Shown in pieces: positions 24,999 to 38,600 of a DNA stretch of 64,000 nucleotides; position 1 is the first letter of the stretch; each line of letters opens with the position of its first letter. Both the position numbers and the translations under genes were made by a program. The stretch lies in NCBI RefSeq assembly GCF_047496725.1, contig NC_132984.1, forward strand, positions 382,501-446,500, given 5' to 3'. A model generated the notes under the pieces. That model saw only the letters and a list, made by a program, of their open reading frames with translations. It was not told the DNA's origin and did not search any database. The DNA is from Anoplolepis gracilipes (lineage: Eukaryota; Arthropoda; Insecta; Hymenoptera; Formicidae).

Positions 24999-27900
24999 AT
25001 GGGTGAGTTTTTTCTGCTGTCTTTAAGAATGATTGGTTTATTATTGATATTCGTGCTTTTTTTCTCAAAATCTCATACAATCAAAGACAGTGAAAGTCGC
25101 TTGACAAGACTTGTGACAAAGTTTTTCTTAAAATATTGCAGTTAATTTTTATCTTATTTATTATTTTATTTATATTTATTAATTATTTATGAGGTACATC
25201 TTTTATTTTTTTCTCGCAGGACTCGACTTCCTGGCAGACGGAGGTGCCGACTTCGAGCATGCAATCACCGTAACAGGCAAGAATTTCAACAAAGATTTTC
25301 AAGACTCGCGCTCAATATTTTTATTTATACGTATCACAAAAATTATATCATAATTTACATCGTGATATTATTAAATATTCATCGATATAAAGATCTAAAA
25401 ATATTAATAATAATAGTAGGACAACAATTTTTAAGCAAAGGAGAGAAATGTAGAAAAATATCGAAAAGTCTCGAAATTGATCGCGACGCTTTATCATCGG
25501 TCTTAATAAATGTGCATCAGGTTTCGGAAGATTTCATTACATGCTGCTGGCCATCTGCGGCCTGATTTACATGGACACGGCGATCGGCGTGACAATACTC
25601 TCGTTCGTGCTTCCGGCGGCGCAATGCGACTTGCAGATGGACTCCACGGCGAAGGGTTGGCTCACCGCCTCTCCGATGTTAGGTCGGTATTTGGATATCA
25701 CTTTTTTTTTTTTTTTTTTTTTTTAACTAATTCAATAAAAGTGCCATTGATTGAAGTACAGCACCGCGAGATTTTACCAAAGATCAGTGTACATTTCGTT
25801 GATCTTCAGTGGAACACGCCTTCGTCTTGTGTTTCGTTGACTGATGGCAGCACGACTTCACCAAAAAATCAACCGCTATCATTAACTATTTTTTTTAATA
25901 AGATTTCATTGTTTACAGAGCGCTGTAAAAAATTGTGCGTCGATATGTTAAAAAAATATGTTAAAAGCTTTCTTGTGTTACTACGTTTTGATTACTATTT
26001 CAATGTAAAATTAACACAGCTGATATGTTATTATTTTTATAACATTTTTATGGGTTACAATTATGTCAACTTTATAACTTGATACTTTATGTACGTCTCT
26101 TAGAAATCTCTGGAATATTATTTTGTTTTATATTATTTAAACACATCATTAATAATTATTTCAAACAATCAACATGTTTGAAAATCAACTTAACATTCTA
26201 AGAAAAGTTCAAATAAATCTTCGAGGAATCATGAACTTTAAAATGTTCTACCAACATTTCTTACACAAGTTATTGTGACTACTCTTTCATATAGTTTTTA
26301 ATTAATTTGTACGTTATTTTTACATCACGCTTAAAGTCACAATAACAAAAATAAACGTATAAAGCTTTGCGTGAATTACTTAACAATTCTAATTTGTCAC
26401 TAAGTAACGCACAATAAATGAATTATTTCAACTTAAAATTTACAGTGGACTTTCTGGGAAATTAACATTTTATTTTTTAATGTGCGCTATATATATTTAT
26501 AATTAAAATTACTTTGGTGATAATATACTGATTTCAAGATTGAAATATATTTTTCTCGCAGGTATGGTGATCGGCTCGTATATATGGGGATGCCTGGCTG
26601 ACACGAAAGGCAGAAAGATCGTGTTGATTGCTACGTTATTGATGGACGGCATCGTGGGCGTCATGTCCTCGTTCGTGCAGTACTTCTGGGTATTCCTGGT
26701 CTTCCGGTTCTTCAACGGCTTTGCGTTAGTATTTGCAGAGCGTTAATCTCGCTCCTCTTGATTTCAAGTCGATTTTTTTCAAAGACGGCCACTTATTTCA
26801 ATCTCCAAAATCTTATCCAGCAATATTATGCAGTTTAAAAAAATACTTGAATAGATGCTTCAATATTTTCACCAAGGAAAAATTACTCTGAAATTTGGCA
26901 GAAAATTGTTACACGTGTCGTTGGAAAATTAAAATTAAAATTAAAATCTTGCGCATCCTGATAGACATCAAATGTATATCTAAATGTTAACACAAAGTTT
27001 CGATCACACAGGGTGACTGGAGCCATGGGCATCTGCTTCCCCTATCTCGGGGAATTTCAACCCACAAAGTACCGCGAACGCGTTCTCTGCTGGATGGAGA
27101 TGTTCTGGACGGTCGGCGTGATAGTTCTACCGCGTAAGTAGCTTATGCAAGGTGTGTCGTAATTACCAGATGTCCTTTACACAAGCGGATTTTTTGACTA
27201 ATTTAAAGATGATTTTCCCTCAGCGAAAATATTGAAAGATCATTCTTTGGAAACTTTTCATTTTTGCCATTACATATCTTTACAACTAAACCTTAAATTA
27301 AAATTTTATTAAAATAAATTCCATCTGAAATTAGCTGAAGAATGTAATTATGTTAATCTTGTAACTCTACAAAAATAATGTAGTTTACGACAAACCCTTT
27401 TTTTCTATCGCTTAAAACTCGAAAATTATCACCGCAACATTTTCAGTCAGGAGAGATCAGTTAGAGAATCCACCTATAAAGGATATCCGGTAATTACGAT
27501 ACACCCCCTATATCTGGTTAATTCTTTCGTTAAGCTCTTTCCAAAGACATGGTCGAATAATTTTCCAGTGATCGCTTGGCTAATCATCCCCATGGACTTC
27601 ACGTACGAGAGCGAGACGTTCCACTTCAAGTCCTGGAATCTCTTCGTCGCGCTTTGCGCCCTTCCGTCGCTCATGCTCGGCCTATGGCTCTTCGCCTTTC
27701 CGGAGAGTCCGAAATTTTTGCTGGAATGCGGCGAGACCGATGCGGCCCTCGAGGTGTTCAAGTGGATCTACTCGCGAAACACCGGCGCCGATCCCGATAC
27801 CTATCCGGTAACAGTACCTTGATTCCTAACTTTATGATAGAAATAATAAATATTTTCTCTATTTTAGGTAGAATAAATGTTTAGATAAAGTCCTCAGATG

Positions 27901-29881
27901 TGATTCTAAACTCTCTTATGCCTCCCTAATTCAGGAAATGATAATCAAGGTATTAGTGCGCGTCTAAATTTCTTGCTCGGCAACCGTTTCGCAAGTAATT
28001 ACAGCGTAACAAATTATTAAATACTTTAATCAAATATATTTAATAAACGTTAAAAGAACAAATAAATAAGTGCAAATAATATGTGGCTTCACGAAATCTT
28101 TAACGAATCATTTTTCTCTTTCTCGCTTCAGGTGAAGTGTCTGCAAGAAAAGACGAAGCATCAGGATAAGAGCACCAGGTCACTGAAGCTGCACAAACGG
28201 AAGGACCTGAAGGTTCTCTTCACGGAAATACGAGATCTGACAACCGCACTTTGCAAGCCACCCCATTTGCGTAACACGGTGCTCGCCTGCGCCATTCAAT
28301 TCGGACTCACTAGCAGCTATTACACCCTGATGGTCTGGTTCCCGGAGCTGTTCACCAGGTAGTCTCTCCGCCAGATTGATTTGAATCGAACTTTTTTTTT
28401 TAAGTATTTTAAAATAATACAACAAAGTCCAAAAATATATATATATATAAATATGTAAAAAGCGCTATTTTTTTATTTATCTGGACCTCTTTCTTTATTC
28501 ATTTAATAGTCTGATGGCAATCTGTCATCCTTACATTGCACTTTCTCGACAGATTCGAACAGTTCGAACACACGCATCCTGGTGAAACTACATCGGTGTG
28601 CATAGTGTCCGCTCTGCCGGACAATGGGACTTTCTACGATCCTTACGGATGCGACACCGTAATCGCGCCTTCCGTTTATCTGCACACCGTGTATATCGGT
28701 TTGGCCTGCATCCCCGGCTCCATTATTCTGCCCATCTTTGTACACAAACTGGGAGCCAAGTTCTTCCTGAGTGAGTGACAAACTACTGCAAGTTTGAAAC
28801 AGCTTTGAGATTAAAAGCGAAATTAAGAAACGAAAGACTCTCTCGACGTTCGAGCAGATCTGAATTTTTAAATGTTTATACTTAATTAATTAATTAATTT
28901 ATACTTAGGTGTTGTGAAAAAGATTTTCTGAAATTGTGCAGGCATTTTGTTTAAAAATCGGGATAAAGTTAGAGAATTTTTAGATGCAACTTTTTAATAA
29001 AAAATAAATATTTTAAAAAGTTTTTCAAATCCTCAAAAAATGTCTCGATTTTTGTGGATAAAAAAATCTCTGAGAAATTTTAAACGTTTCGGAGAAGTAG
29101 ATATACCCTGTTTTTAAAACTAAATTAGAGTAGATTTACAAATTTTAATGATTACTAGATTAAATTCTAATAATTAAAATTGTCTTAATTTTTTAAAGGA
29201 ACTATTATGCACAATTATTTTTAGAATTAATAATATTACAAACTTTTTTATATAAAATAATTAGAACCTTAGTAATTTTTTGGGAATTTCTAATCTTCCA
29301 ACGAAACGTCTGTTTCAGTCGTGTCATTGGTGGTTTCCGGCGCGGTGACAGTTGGTTTTTACTACGTGGTGAACTCGATGCAGAATCTGGTGCTCTCCTG
29401 CGTATTTGAGGCCCTTACATCCCTCGGGATCTCTCTAGTTTATTGCGTGATCGTCGACATGTTCCCGACGAATCTCAGGTAAAAGGAAATTGATCTCTCA
29501 TTTTATTTCCAATTAGTGAAAAGATTTTTATTATCCGGTATTACTTCCTTTCAGAGTAATGGCGGCTGCTTTGTCGCTGACGATGGGTCGACTGGGTGCT
29601 CTGGTAGGCAACCTGGTGTTCGGTTATTTGATTGATTTAGCCTGTGTGGTTCCCATCGTGCTATTCGCCGCGTTTCTCTTCAGTAAGACTTTGCTCAATT
29701 TAAAATGTGCCATGTTTAAAATTTCCAGTTTAAAATTCCTTCTATAAAAATTACCTAAATTTTCTCCATTTTCAAATAATAATATTCAAATATAAATATT
29801 CAAATATAATTAAATCGATTTTTAGTTTGCGGTCTCTTGTCGTTCCCGCTGCCAAGAACTGGGAAGGAAACGCTGGAATAG
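24999..29881 (+). CDS. Synaptic vesicle glycoprotein 2 / SVOP-like MFS transporter
   Basis: Twelve-TM major facilitator of the SV2/SVOP group; the substrate of insect members is unknown, and a vesicle or plasma membrane location is expected. Exons: 24999-25002, 25220-25276, 25521-25682, 26562-26724, 27012-27133, 27569-27807, 28132-28358, 28553-28770, 29319-29478, 29555-29682, 29826-29881; phases close to 511 aa, ending TAG 29879-29881. The first coding exon holds only ATG plus one base. Signatures: ADFEHAITVTGFGRFHYMLL, DTAIGVTILSFVLPAAQCDL, WGCLADTKGRKIVL (MFS loop), FRFFNGFAVTGAMGICFPYL, GEFQPTKYRERVLCWMEMFW, FPESPKFLLECGE, and VYCVIVDMFPTNLRVMAAAL-type TM10-11 region. The TM7-8 luminal loop is short (one NGT glycosylation site, Cys residues), unlike the long vertebrate SV2 loop. 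The intron after 25276 has a GC donor. AATAAA lies at 29987. Confidence 0.93.
25277..25520 (+). other. GC-AG intron in the SV2-like gene
   Basis: The exon ends GTAACAG and is followed by GCAAGAAT; the next exon starts after TGTGCATCAG. Only this junction yields the expected AITVTG-FGRFHY sequence. There is no GT within reach that keeps the frame. Confidence 0.8.
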
Positions 29882-29986
29882 TAGAGGAAGAGTCATTCGA
29901 TCTAGTTCGCGCGTTTCGCTCGGACAATCTGAAAGGAATCTGTGCCTTGGACCACTCTCTCTTTCTGGTCTCGTTATATATTTATT

Positions 29987-29992
29987 AATAAA
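29987..29992 (+). terminator. Poly(A) signal of the SV2-like gene
   Basis: AATAAA 106 nt after the stop codon. Confidence 0.7.
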
Positions 29993-31700
29993 TTTATTTG
30001 TAAAAAAAAGAAAGCACGTATATGTGTATGTACATCTCATTCCTGAGGATACGAACGAAACCTAGCAAGCCTAACAAAGAAATTTACAAGGTTGAAAAAA
30101 AAGTATATTTTTTTTTCCAAGAAATTTATAAGGTTAAAAAAAGAAATATATTTTTTTGCTTCGAAATTATTATTTAAATTATAAACTTATTATCGTCTTA
30201 TTTTTTTAAAAACAAAAATTTTATAAATGTAAAGTGATTTTGATGCACACGGTAAATTTGTATTTTTTTAAATTATTTAATGATCTCTATTATATATCTA
30301 TTAAGGTATTGATATGCAAATATATAACAGTCTTTTTTTTAAATTGAAAATTTGATAAGACGTAAAGTGATAATATTAAATTAATTTTTACGTAAATAGC
30401 TTCTTAACCATATAATAAAATTAATTTATTTGTTGTTTTATTAATAAACATTAGATTTTATTTGCGGCATAGTCTTTATTAAAATTACTTATCAACATTA
30501 ATTTAAAATACATGATCCAGAATATTCAACGTTAATTTATATTATAAAATAACGTATATATAAGATGTTAAATATTATTCGAAGCGGCAACAAATTAAAT
30601 AAATGTAAGACAGTATATTTGGTTTTTACGATTTATAGTGAATTATTATCACAAGCGCTCAGCGTGTTGACATTCGCGCGGCGACACTCTTATTCGAAAT
30701 GCGGTCGCAAAAAATATTGAAAAATAATTCGGAAAATAATATGCTATAATAATTACAATCGATTATAATCTACTTTTGATAAACAAAATATATGTAAGTA
30801 TATTTGTCTATCACGATGACAAGTTTTTATCGAAGCTCGCATACCGCATTATTATTTTGTTTACCATTTCAAGTAAGATGAATGAAAACGAGAGATAAAA
30901 ATTATAAAATATCATTTTATTGCAATCTTTATCGAAATAATTAGAAACAATAATTTAAGACAACTATAAGTAAAATTAATTATTTAAATAAATATTTAAA
31001 AAACTAGTGTTTTAATTTTTCATCCAATACTCGTAACTCATAATCAGAGTAAAAATGAAAAAAAAAAAAATGAAAAAAAAGTTGATTAAACATGTGTGTT
31101 TAGTTTGTTAATATTATTTCTTTTTAATATTAATATTATGTTTATTATTATTGAAGCCCGTTGTTATAATTATTTCTCTAGTTAAAACATTTAAATTTTT
31201 TATTAAATTAATTGTTTCTATATATATTTTTAGAGGATTATAGATTTTTATATAAAATTATTAGTGCTTATCAAAATTTATAAATTTATTCCATTGAATA
31301 TATTATCTGCTTTTATTGTATATACTGTATACGAATAATGAAATATAAAAATTTTAAATGCATGCAATAATAATTTTTTGAAGTATTAATTATTTATTTG
31401 AGTGCTTATATATATTCCGAAATTTAAATTTCAAATTTTTGAAACATAAATTCTTTTTAATAAAAATATTAAAAGTTTTTATTTAACAACATATATTTAT
31501 TTATATTATCTTTGATTCCAATCAAACTTCTCCAACATATATATATACCGTAGCTAATAACGATTAATTATATTAAAATAATTCTTCTTTTCAAAATTAT
31601 AACGTGATAAAGCAACTTGAGAGGCGGAATCACATTCGACATAAAAAAAAAAACTATAAAAAATCTTTTATTTTGTATTTTTGAAAGAAGTAATTTTTTC
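29993..31700. other. Intergenic A/T-rich region, nothing recognised
   Basis: About 1.7 kb of A/T-rich sequence with homopolymer runs and no ORF of interest on either strand. A weakly CpG-containing patch at 30640-30710 has no recognisable feature. Confidence 0.6.
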
Positions 31701-32658
31701 TCGAACTGCGTTATGGGAACGTGCGTCGCATAAATGACGTAAGGCACACTTCCTGCTGCTATCTTTTAGCGAAGATAGTATATCGAAGAAGATATCATTG
31801 GCGTTATAACGTGTGACATAAAGTGACATTGACAACGCAAAACAAGACGCGACGAGAGGAAAAAAACATCCCAGGTCCAGAAGTTGAGATTAATTGTACA
31901 CACAACGTCGTAGAGAGCAACGGGGGAATCGACAGGGAGTTTGACAGATCGAAGAGATCGGGATCGCGTTCCAGTGACGTTGCCAGGGGGGAGATGGATG
32001 ATATTCCGCGAGAATGACGTAACCTGACGAAAAAAGACGCGAACGGTCCTCGCTCGAGCGACCTGTTTTCAGGTTATGTCGTTATCGCGCTGTCGATTTG
32101 GAGCAGCCGCCTTCGTCGTCGAAGGGATTCCCAGAATCTTGTAAATCACCTTGTCAGTTGTATTACAACATGTTATATAATATGTTACGGTATAACTGTA
32201 GGATGTCTTATATAAATTATTGTGAAATTCAGCGAAAGGATAAATAAGCGTAAAAAAGACAATTCTTTTCTTGTTACATATCTTTACTTTCACGTGTACT
32301 TTTGTATGAAATATATCAGTTGTAAGTGAAGAACAAAATGAGCGCAATTAAAAATTTTTAAATACAACTCTTGTATTTTTAGAAATTTCAAATTGGTCGA
32401 CTGACATTTGCTTTATCTTATCAAAATATGCCATGACTTTTGAAACACTCTATATCTATTCCGGCTAATTTATTAATGTAAGAGACTGTAGACCATTTTG
32501 TGCAATTAACTTATCTTTTGACTATATTATATGTCTACACTGGTATATATATTTTTTTAAATTTATTTAAAAAATTTTCAGAGAAACAAGAGAGTATTGT
32601 GGAGTGTGAAAGCTACAGAATTTGATTGAAAGAAAGCAAGAATAAAACAAACAGCAAA
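31700..32658 (+). promoter_or_regulatory. Vps13 promoter region and probable spliced 5'UTR
   Basis: A CpG-rich block (31700-32110) contains two exact TGACGTAA sites (31735-31742 and 32015-32022), the consensus of CRE/ATF-type bZIP factors. A donor-like TTTTCAG/GTTATG lies at 32072-32073 and an acceptor AATTTTCAG ends at 32581. This suggests an untranslated first exon joined to the exon that starts at 32582. Factor binding and the UTR intron are inference. Confidence 0.45.
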
Positions 32659-35600
32659 ATGGTTTTTGAATCAGTCATTGCGGAACTCCTCAACAAGGTG
32701 ATTGGCGAGTATATTGAAAACTTGGACTACACGCAGCTTAAAGTTAGCCTGTGGGGAGGTAGGAATGCATACAATAATTACGTCTATGTAATTTTTTCAT
32801 CTAGTGATTGTATTTTACGTAACAAATCTTTTTTGCTTTTAGGAGATCTTGTATTAAATGATTTGTTAATAAAAGAATCTGCATTAGATGTGCTTGATCT
32901 TCCAGTAAGATTGGAATATGGTCGTTTAGGTATAAAAAATTGTATTACATCAAAAAGTTTCACAATAACTAAAAATTTGTGGAATAAAATGCAATATATT
33001 GATTATTGAAATTCTTGTAGTGTAATGAAATACTGTATTTTTCAGGAAAATTAATATTAAAGATTCCATTTAAAGATATGTGGAATGGTCAAATTGATGC
33101 TATAGTTGAAGAGTTGTTTATACTAGTAGTGCCTACAAGTCAGGTTACATATAATGAAGAGAAAGAAACCAAAACGCAATTGGAAGCCAAACGGGCAGAG
33201 CTCGAGAGAGTGGAGAAGAGAAAGCAGTTAGCAGAACTAAAATGTAAATAAACATTTACATTCTTGTATAAATTAGTGAAATGGAGCCTTTCAAATTTTC
33301 ATGTTTGCAGTAATTATATTTAATTTGATGTTGTTTTTACATTGCTTTTTGAATAAATATATTTTCTTCCTTTTGTAAAAATATGAGTTCAAAATTATTC
33401 AACTCTTACAGCACAAGAGAAACTGGACGACTCGATGGTCGAAAAGCTGGTTGCCCGCATGATTAAGAACATTCACGTGGAAATCAAGAGGATTCATGTA
33501 CGGTATGAGGACCATGTCACCTTTAAGGAACATCCATTTTCCGTCGGCTTCACCTTAAACACCTTCGTCCTGGAGAGTTGTACAGATTCGTGGGAGACGA
33601 CAGGCAATCTAAATGACATGTACGCCATTCCGCAGATCTTTAAGATCTGCAGCCTGGACGGACTGGCCGTTTATCTCAACACAAGCGTGGAACAGTACAG
33701 CAAGAGGCCACAGTCCTCATATTCCAATCTCTTCTGTCAGGGTATCGCGACCACGGACTATATCCCGACGGGTTACCAATACTTGCTGGGACCAATCAAC
33801 GTCAAGTCCAAGCTCAGACTTAATCCCAAGCCCGAGTCCGACGACAGCAATTATACCATTCCCAAGGTGACTGAAACGCGCTCATCATTTTCTAAAATAT
33901 ATGTATCCGATGTTCCATGTAAAATTCAAATCAAGTTCAAAACTAATACAACAATCATATTTTAAATAATAATTTTGTTCTTCTCACACGCAGGTATGGC
34001 TAGATATGGAGATGCAGAAATTGCGAATCGGCTTGACGAAGCGGCAGTATCAGACCTTGGTACGACTGGGCGAAGGTTTGGATCAGGCGCGAAAGGCCGC
34101 ACCATATCGGAAGTATCGGCCGAATCTGTCATCGTATCGCGGTCATTATAAAGAGTGGTGGCATTTTGCGTACACTTGCATCCTCGAGGAGACCGTGCGA
34201 CGGTGTCGTCGCAACTGGGACTGGACTCATATGAAACATCATCGCGATACTTGCCGGGATTACGCTCACGTCTACCAGATGAAATTAACGACGAAAAAAC
34301 TGGCGAAGGAAACTATAGACCAATTGACGAACTGTGAGACGAAATTAGACATCTTTAATCTGGTAATCATCCGACAACAGATCGAGATGGAGGTGGAGAG
34401 ATTGGCAGAGCGGGAGAAGAGTCTGAAGGCGAAACGAGGCTGGTTCGGTTTCCTGTGGAACAGTTCGCAGGTCGAGGAAACGAAAGAACTCAACTCAGCT
34501 GCGGCTATTATGCGCAGGTTTGATTCCAAACATCCGCTTCGGTGTGTAGCTTGGACTTTTAAATATTCTTGGAAGCTTTGCATGCTTTAAACAATTTATA
34601 ATTTGAGATAGAATTCTATCTAAGATTTTATATTTTTATTTTCAGATTCGAAGAGGCGATGACGCCACAGGAGAAGGAGAAGCTTTATCGGGCGATCGAT
34701 TATCAAGAGAATAGCGCGCCCGCATATTATCCAGAAACATATGAAATGATCGATACACGTTTCTTTCTGCATGGTCTACAGATCTCTCTGCTGGACACGG
34801 ACAAGGAGCACTCGTGCGTCTTGGATCTGCAACTGCACGGCGTGCGAGCGGGCTTCAAGTCGCGGCCATCCGCGAACGCGATTCTCGTCACCGCTTCCAT
34901 CAGCGACATGAAATTGCTGGGCGTGACGCAAGATGGTCGTGTACCCTCGCTCTTCAACCCGAAACATAGCAGTTCCGACAGCGCCTTGTTGTCGGTCTCT
35001 TACGAGAAAAATCCAATTGACAAGTTGTGCGGCGATCGCGTCATCGTCAAGTCCCGATCCGTCGATATCATCTACGACGCACAAACCATCATAGAATTGG
35101 TCAACTTGTTTAAGGTATCCCTCTGAGTTTTTTTTTAACTTTAACAAGTAGATAAAAAATCTTAAAATAAGGAAAACAATTTTTCTACTTGGATTAATTA
35201 GGATTTTCTACGTGAATTTAATATCTAAATATTTCTAATTTTTTTTGTCTTTTTGCTTTGTAAATTTTTATGATGAATATTTTTTAGGTGCAAGATTCTT
35301 CAACGCTAAATCAGCTGCAGACAGCAGCAGCGGAGCAATTGGAAGGCTTTAAGGAAATGTCGGCGCTTGGACTAGAATACGCCATACAAAAACACTCCAT
35401 CCTAGATATACAAGTGGACATGCAGGCCTCGCAACTTATCATACCGCACGGCGGTCTCTATGAAGATTCGAAGGCGCTGATCGTTGTGAATCTGGGCAGT
35501 TTAAAGATGCATTCTCTGGAGAAAGTCAAGAGCGACATGGCTAGTGCCAGTGTTAAACAGTTGGTTAGCATGGGCAAGAGCGAGGAGGAAGTGCTACTAT

Positions 35601-38600
35601 ATTTGAGAGAGCATAGCTATGACAAATTTGTTTTAGAAATAGTCAACTTTCAGGTAATTTTAATCTCCAATTTGAATAGCGTTTAAGATCATTTTATAAA
35701 AATTATTTAAAACTATATTGTATAAAAAAAAGTATAATTAAAGAATATTTACGAGAAAATATTAAAACATCATATATAATAATTTATAAATATTAAATAG
35801 AAAATATTATTAAATATAGTAGATAGAGAAATAATTTTTATATATGATCTGTTTTTGTATACAATAAAAATTAATTGCAATAAAATTTTTAATATATAAT
35901 ATAATAATGTCAATATTTTTAAATTTTATTTTTTTTTAACATCTAGGTGCTGGTCTCATTGCCGAATGAAGATTGGCGATCAGCTCTTGCAAACATTGAG
36001 AATTCTCTGACGTTGCTTCATCCAACTACATTGGAAATTCAGTTTCACAAGTGTCTGGTGACGGACGATCCTCTGCTGCCGAAACTCCGGCTTCTCGGTC
36101 GCCTGCCATCAGTAACCGTAAATATAACGGACATTCGATTGCTGCAGGCGCTTTCGATAGCACAGAGCATTCCGTTGCCCGAAGAAGAAAAAACCGCGGA
36201 ACTGCATCGAACATCTCTCTCTAAATCCATCTCGCAGCTGTCGCTGAAGGAGCTCGGCACCACGATTTCCAGCATCGCCGACAAGAAGAAGCAGCAGCAG
36301 GAAATAGCGTCTGCACCGATGAAGCAGACCACCGATCTGGAGATGAAATTCGAGATGAAGGAGTTTACGCTGTCGGTGTCTAGGCAACGAAACGACAACG
36401 GGGAGTCGTCGGAATTTGTCAGGTTTGTAACACTTTGTATTTTTATTTTATTTTAAAATTTACTAAAGTTTAAATTTCTCATTGACTTTAGCTCGGCATA
36501 AACTTTTGAATTTACTTTTCAAACTTTAGATTTCAGGTGTTGCAGTTGGAGGCGGAAATGCTGCAGCGCACGTACGATCAGGAAATACAACTACGGTTAG
36601 GTGGCATACAAATGCGACAGCTACATGGGGATCAGGAAATTTTCATTGTCAACACACCGATGTCAGCCGGCAAAGATGAGTATCTGATCGTCGTACGATA
36701 TATAAACGTGAATAAACGCTCTCCGGAATTCATCACGCGACACGGCTCTGTTGTTAAACTATTACTGTTGGAATTCACCTCGTTGGACACGTTGTTGCAT
36801 CAAGAGGCGCTCATTGAACTGCTACGGTTTAGCACATACATACAAGACCGAATGAGCTCGCTCGAAGGCGTTCAGAAGAAAGAAGTCGAACGTCCTCGAC
36901 CAACTCACTTGGCTTCCATCCAGGAAGAGACCTCCGGTTTCCTCAGGGAGCAGTTGCAGAGACAAAAATTAAGATCCGGTGGACGACGTAGAAAGCAAAC
37001 AGTCGAGTGTATTGATTTAAAAGTGAGCGCCAAAATCGGTTCGATCAATCTAAAAATCTCCAGCGATGTCCGAGACATTAGCGCGCTCTACATCGAGGGT
37101 GTCAGCGCCAATTTCCTCAGCAAGTCTTCGTACTCGCAAGTGAATGCTGATTTGACTTCCATCAGCATTAAAGACCTTAATCCAACTTCCGTGTATAAGG
37201 ATATTGTAGCTGTAGAGGGCACCGAGTCTTTGCAGGTAGGTAATCCTTTACATTTACACTTGTGTGATTTTACATCAATGTAATGGTTACTTCGAATCAC
37301 ATTCACAATTAGATTCAAGCGGTGATGTACAATATCGAGCCGTGGGAGGTGGACAAGAACAACATGTCCGTCAAGGTGACGATGGGTTGCCATCGTATCG
37401 TCTTCCTGAACGCGTTTGTCACCAGCGTGATGAATTTCCTGAACAACTTTCAAACAGCGCAGAAAGCTATCAAAGACGCGTCGGCGGCAGCGGCAGAAGC
37501 CGCAAAGACAAACATCAAGGATGTTCAAGAAAGCGCCTCACGTATCGGGTTGTGTGTTAATATCAAGGCACCCGTTGTATACGTACCAATGAACTCCAAA
37601 AGCGAGCACAGTTTAATGCTGGACATGGGCAATCTTATGGTACAGTTGATAGCAAAACTTGCTCTGATTTATAGATCAATCTATCGTTAAAATTTCTTAA
37701 AATTAAAAAGAAATTATATATTATATTTATGTTATGCTAAATCTAAATATATATATGTCTTTTCAATTTTGAAAATATATTAATATATATTTTTTAAATT
37801 TTAATAAAAGTATACAAATTTTATAAAAAATATAATTTAAATGTGATTAAAATCATTTGAACTATACGTACTCTTAGGTGTGCAACGTCTTTAAAAAATT
37901 GGAGGCGAAGAACGAAGAGACTGGGGAATGCCCCATAGTGGACGAGATGAAGATCGAGCTGCAGAACTTGAAGCTGTCGCGAGTTAGACTGAATACGGAG
38001 AAATTTACCAGCGAGAACGAGGTGCTTTTGCTAGAGCCGGTGACGTTTACACTGCTAATGAAACGCAATCTGTCAACTGCCTGGTTCACTGCCATTCCGG
38101 ACATTGATATGTCCGGCAGATTGAACAAAATCAATCTACTGTTGAGTAAAGAAGATTACGCTATGATTCTGAAAGTACTGGAGCATAATCTGGGCGAAAC
38201 TTTCGAAGATCCTAAACCTGTGCAAGCTGTGCCATCTACTGTAAAATCTGAATACAGCGGAGAACTGCAGGTGAATATATATATGAGAAGAATAATATCA
38301 ATAATAATTTAATAATTTATTTAATTTGTAATGAATTTATTGATAGATAAAAAAATAATAGATTTAATAGATCAATTTAATTAATAAATAATAAAAGGAT
38401 GCTTTTTATCTCTTCATTTGTCATATATAAAGATCCAACCGGTGTACAAGTACGAGGCTGACACATCGCGAGAACCGCCGCCGACCGACACGCAGGAGCG
38501 ACATGCCCACACGTTCGTGAAGTTCGAATTCATCATGGACAGCCTGGTGATCAATTTGTTTACTGGCGGCTCTAAGCTATTACAGTCGCAGGCATCGCCG

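Noticed and set aside
31823..32017. 64-codon ORF upstream of Vps13
   Set aside because: Lies in the CpG-rich promoter/5'UTR block, hydrophilic and low complexity; not separable from chance.
36026..36398. Minus-strand ORFs opposite Vps13 exons
   Set aside because: Antisense shadows of a long, conserved coding exon.
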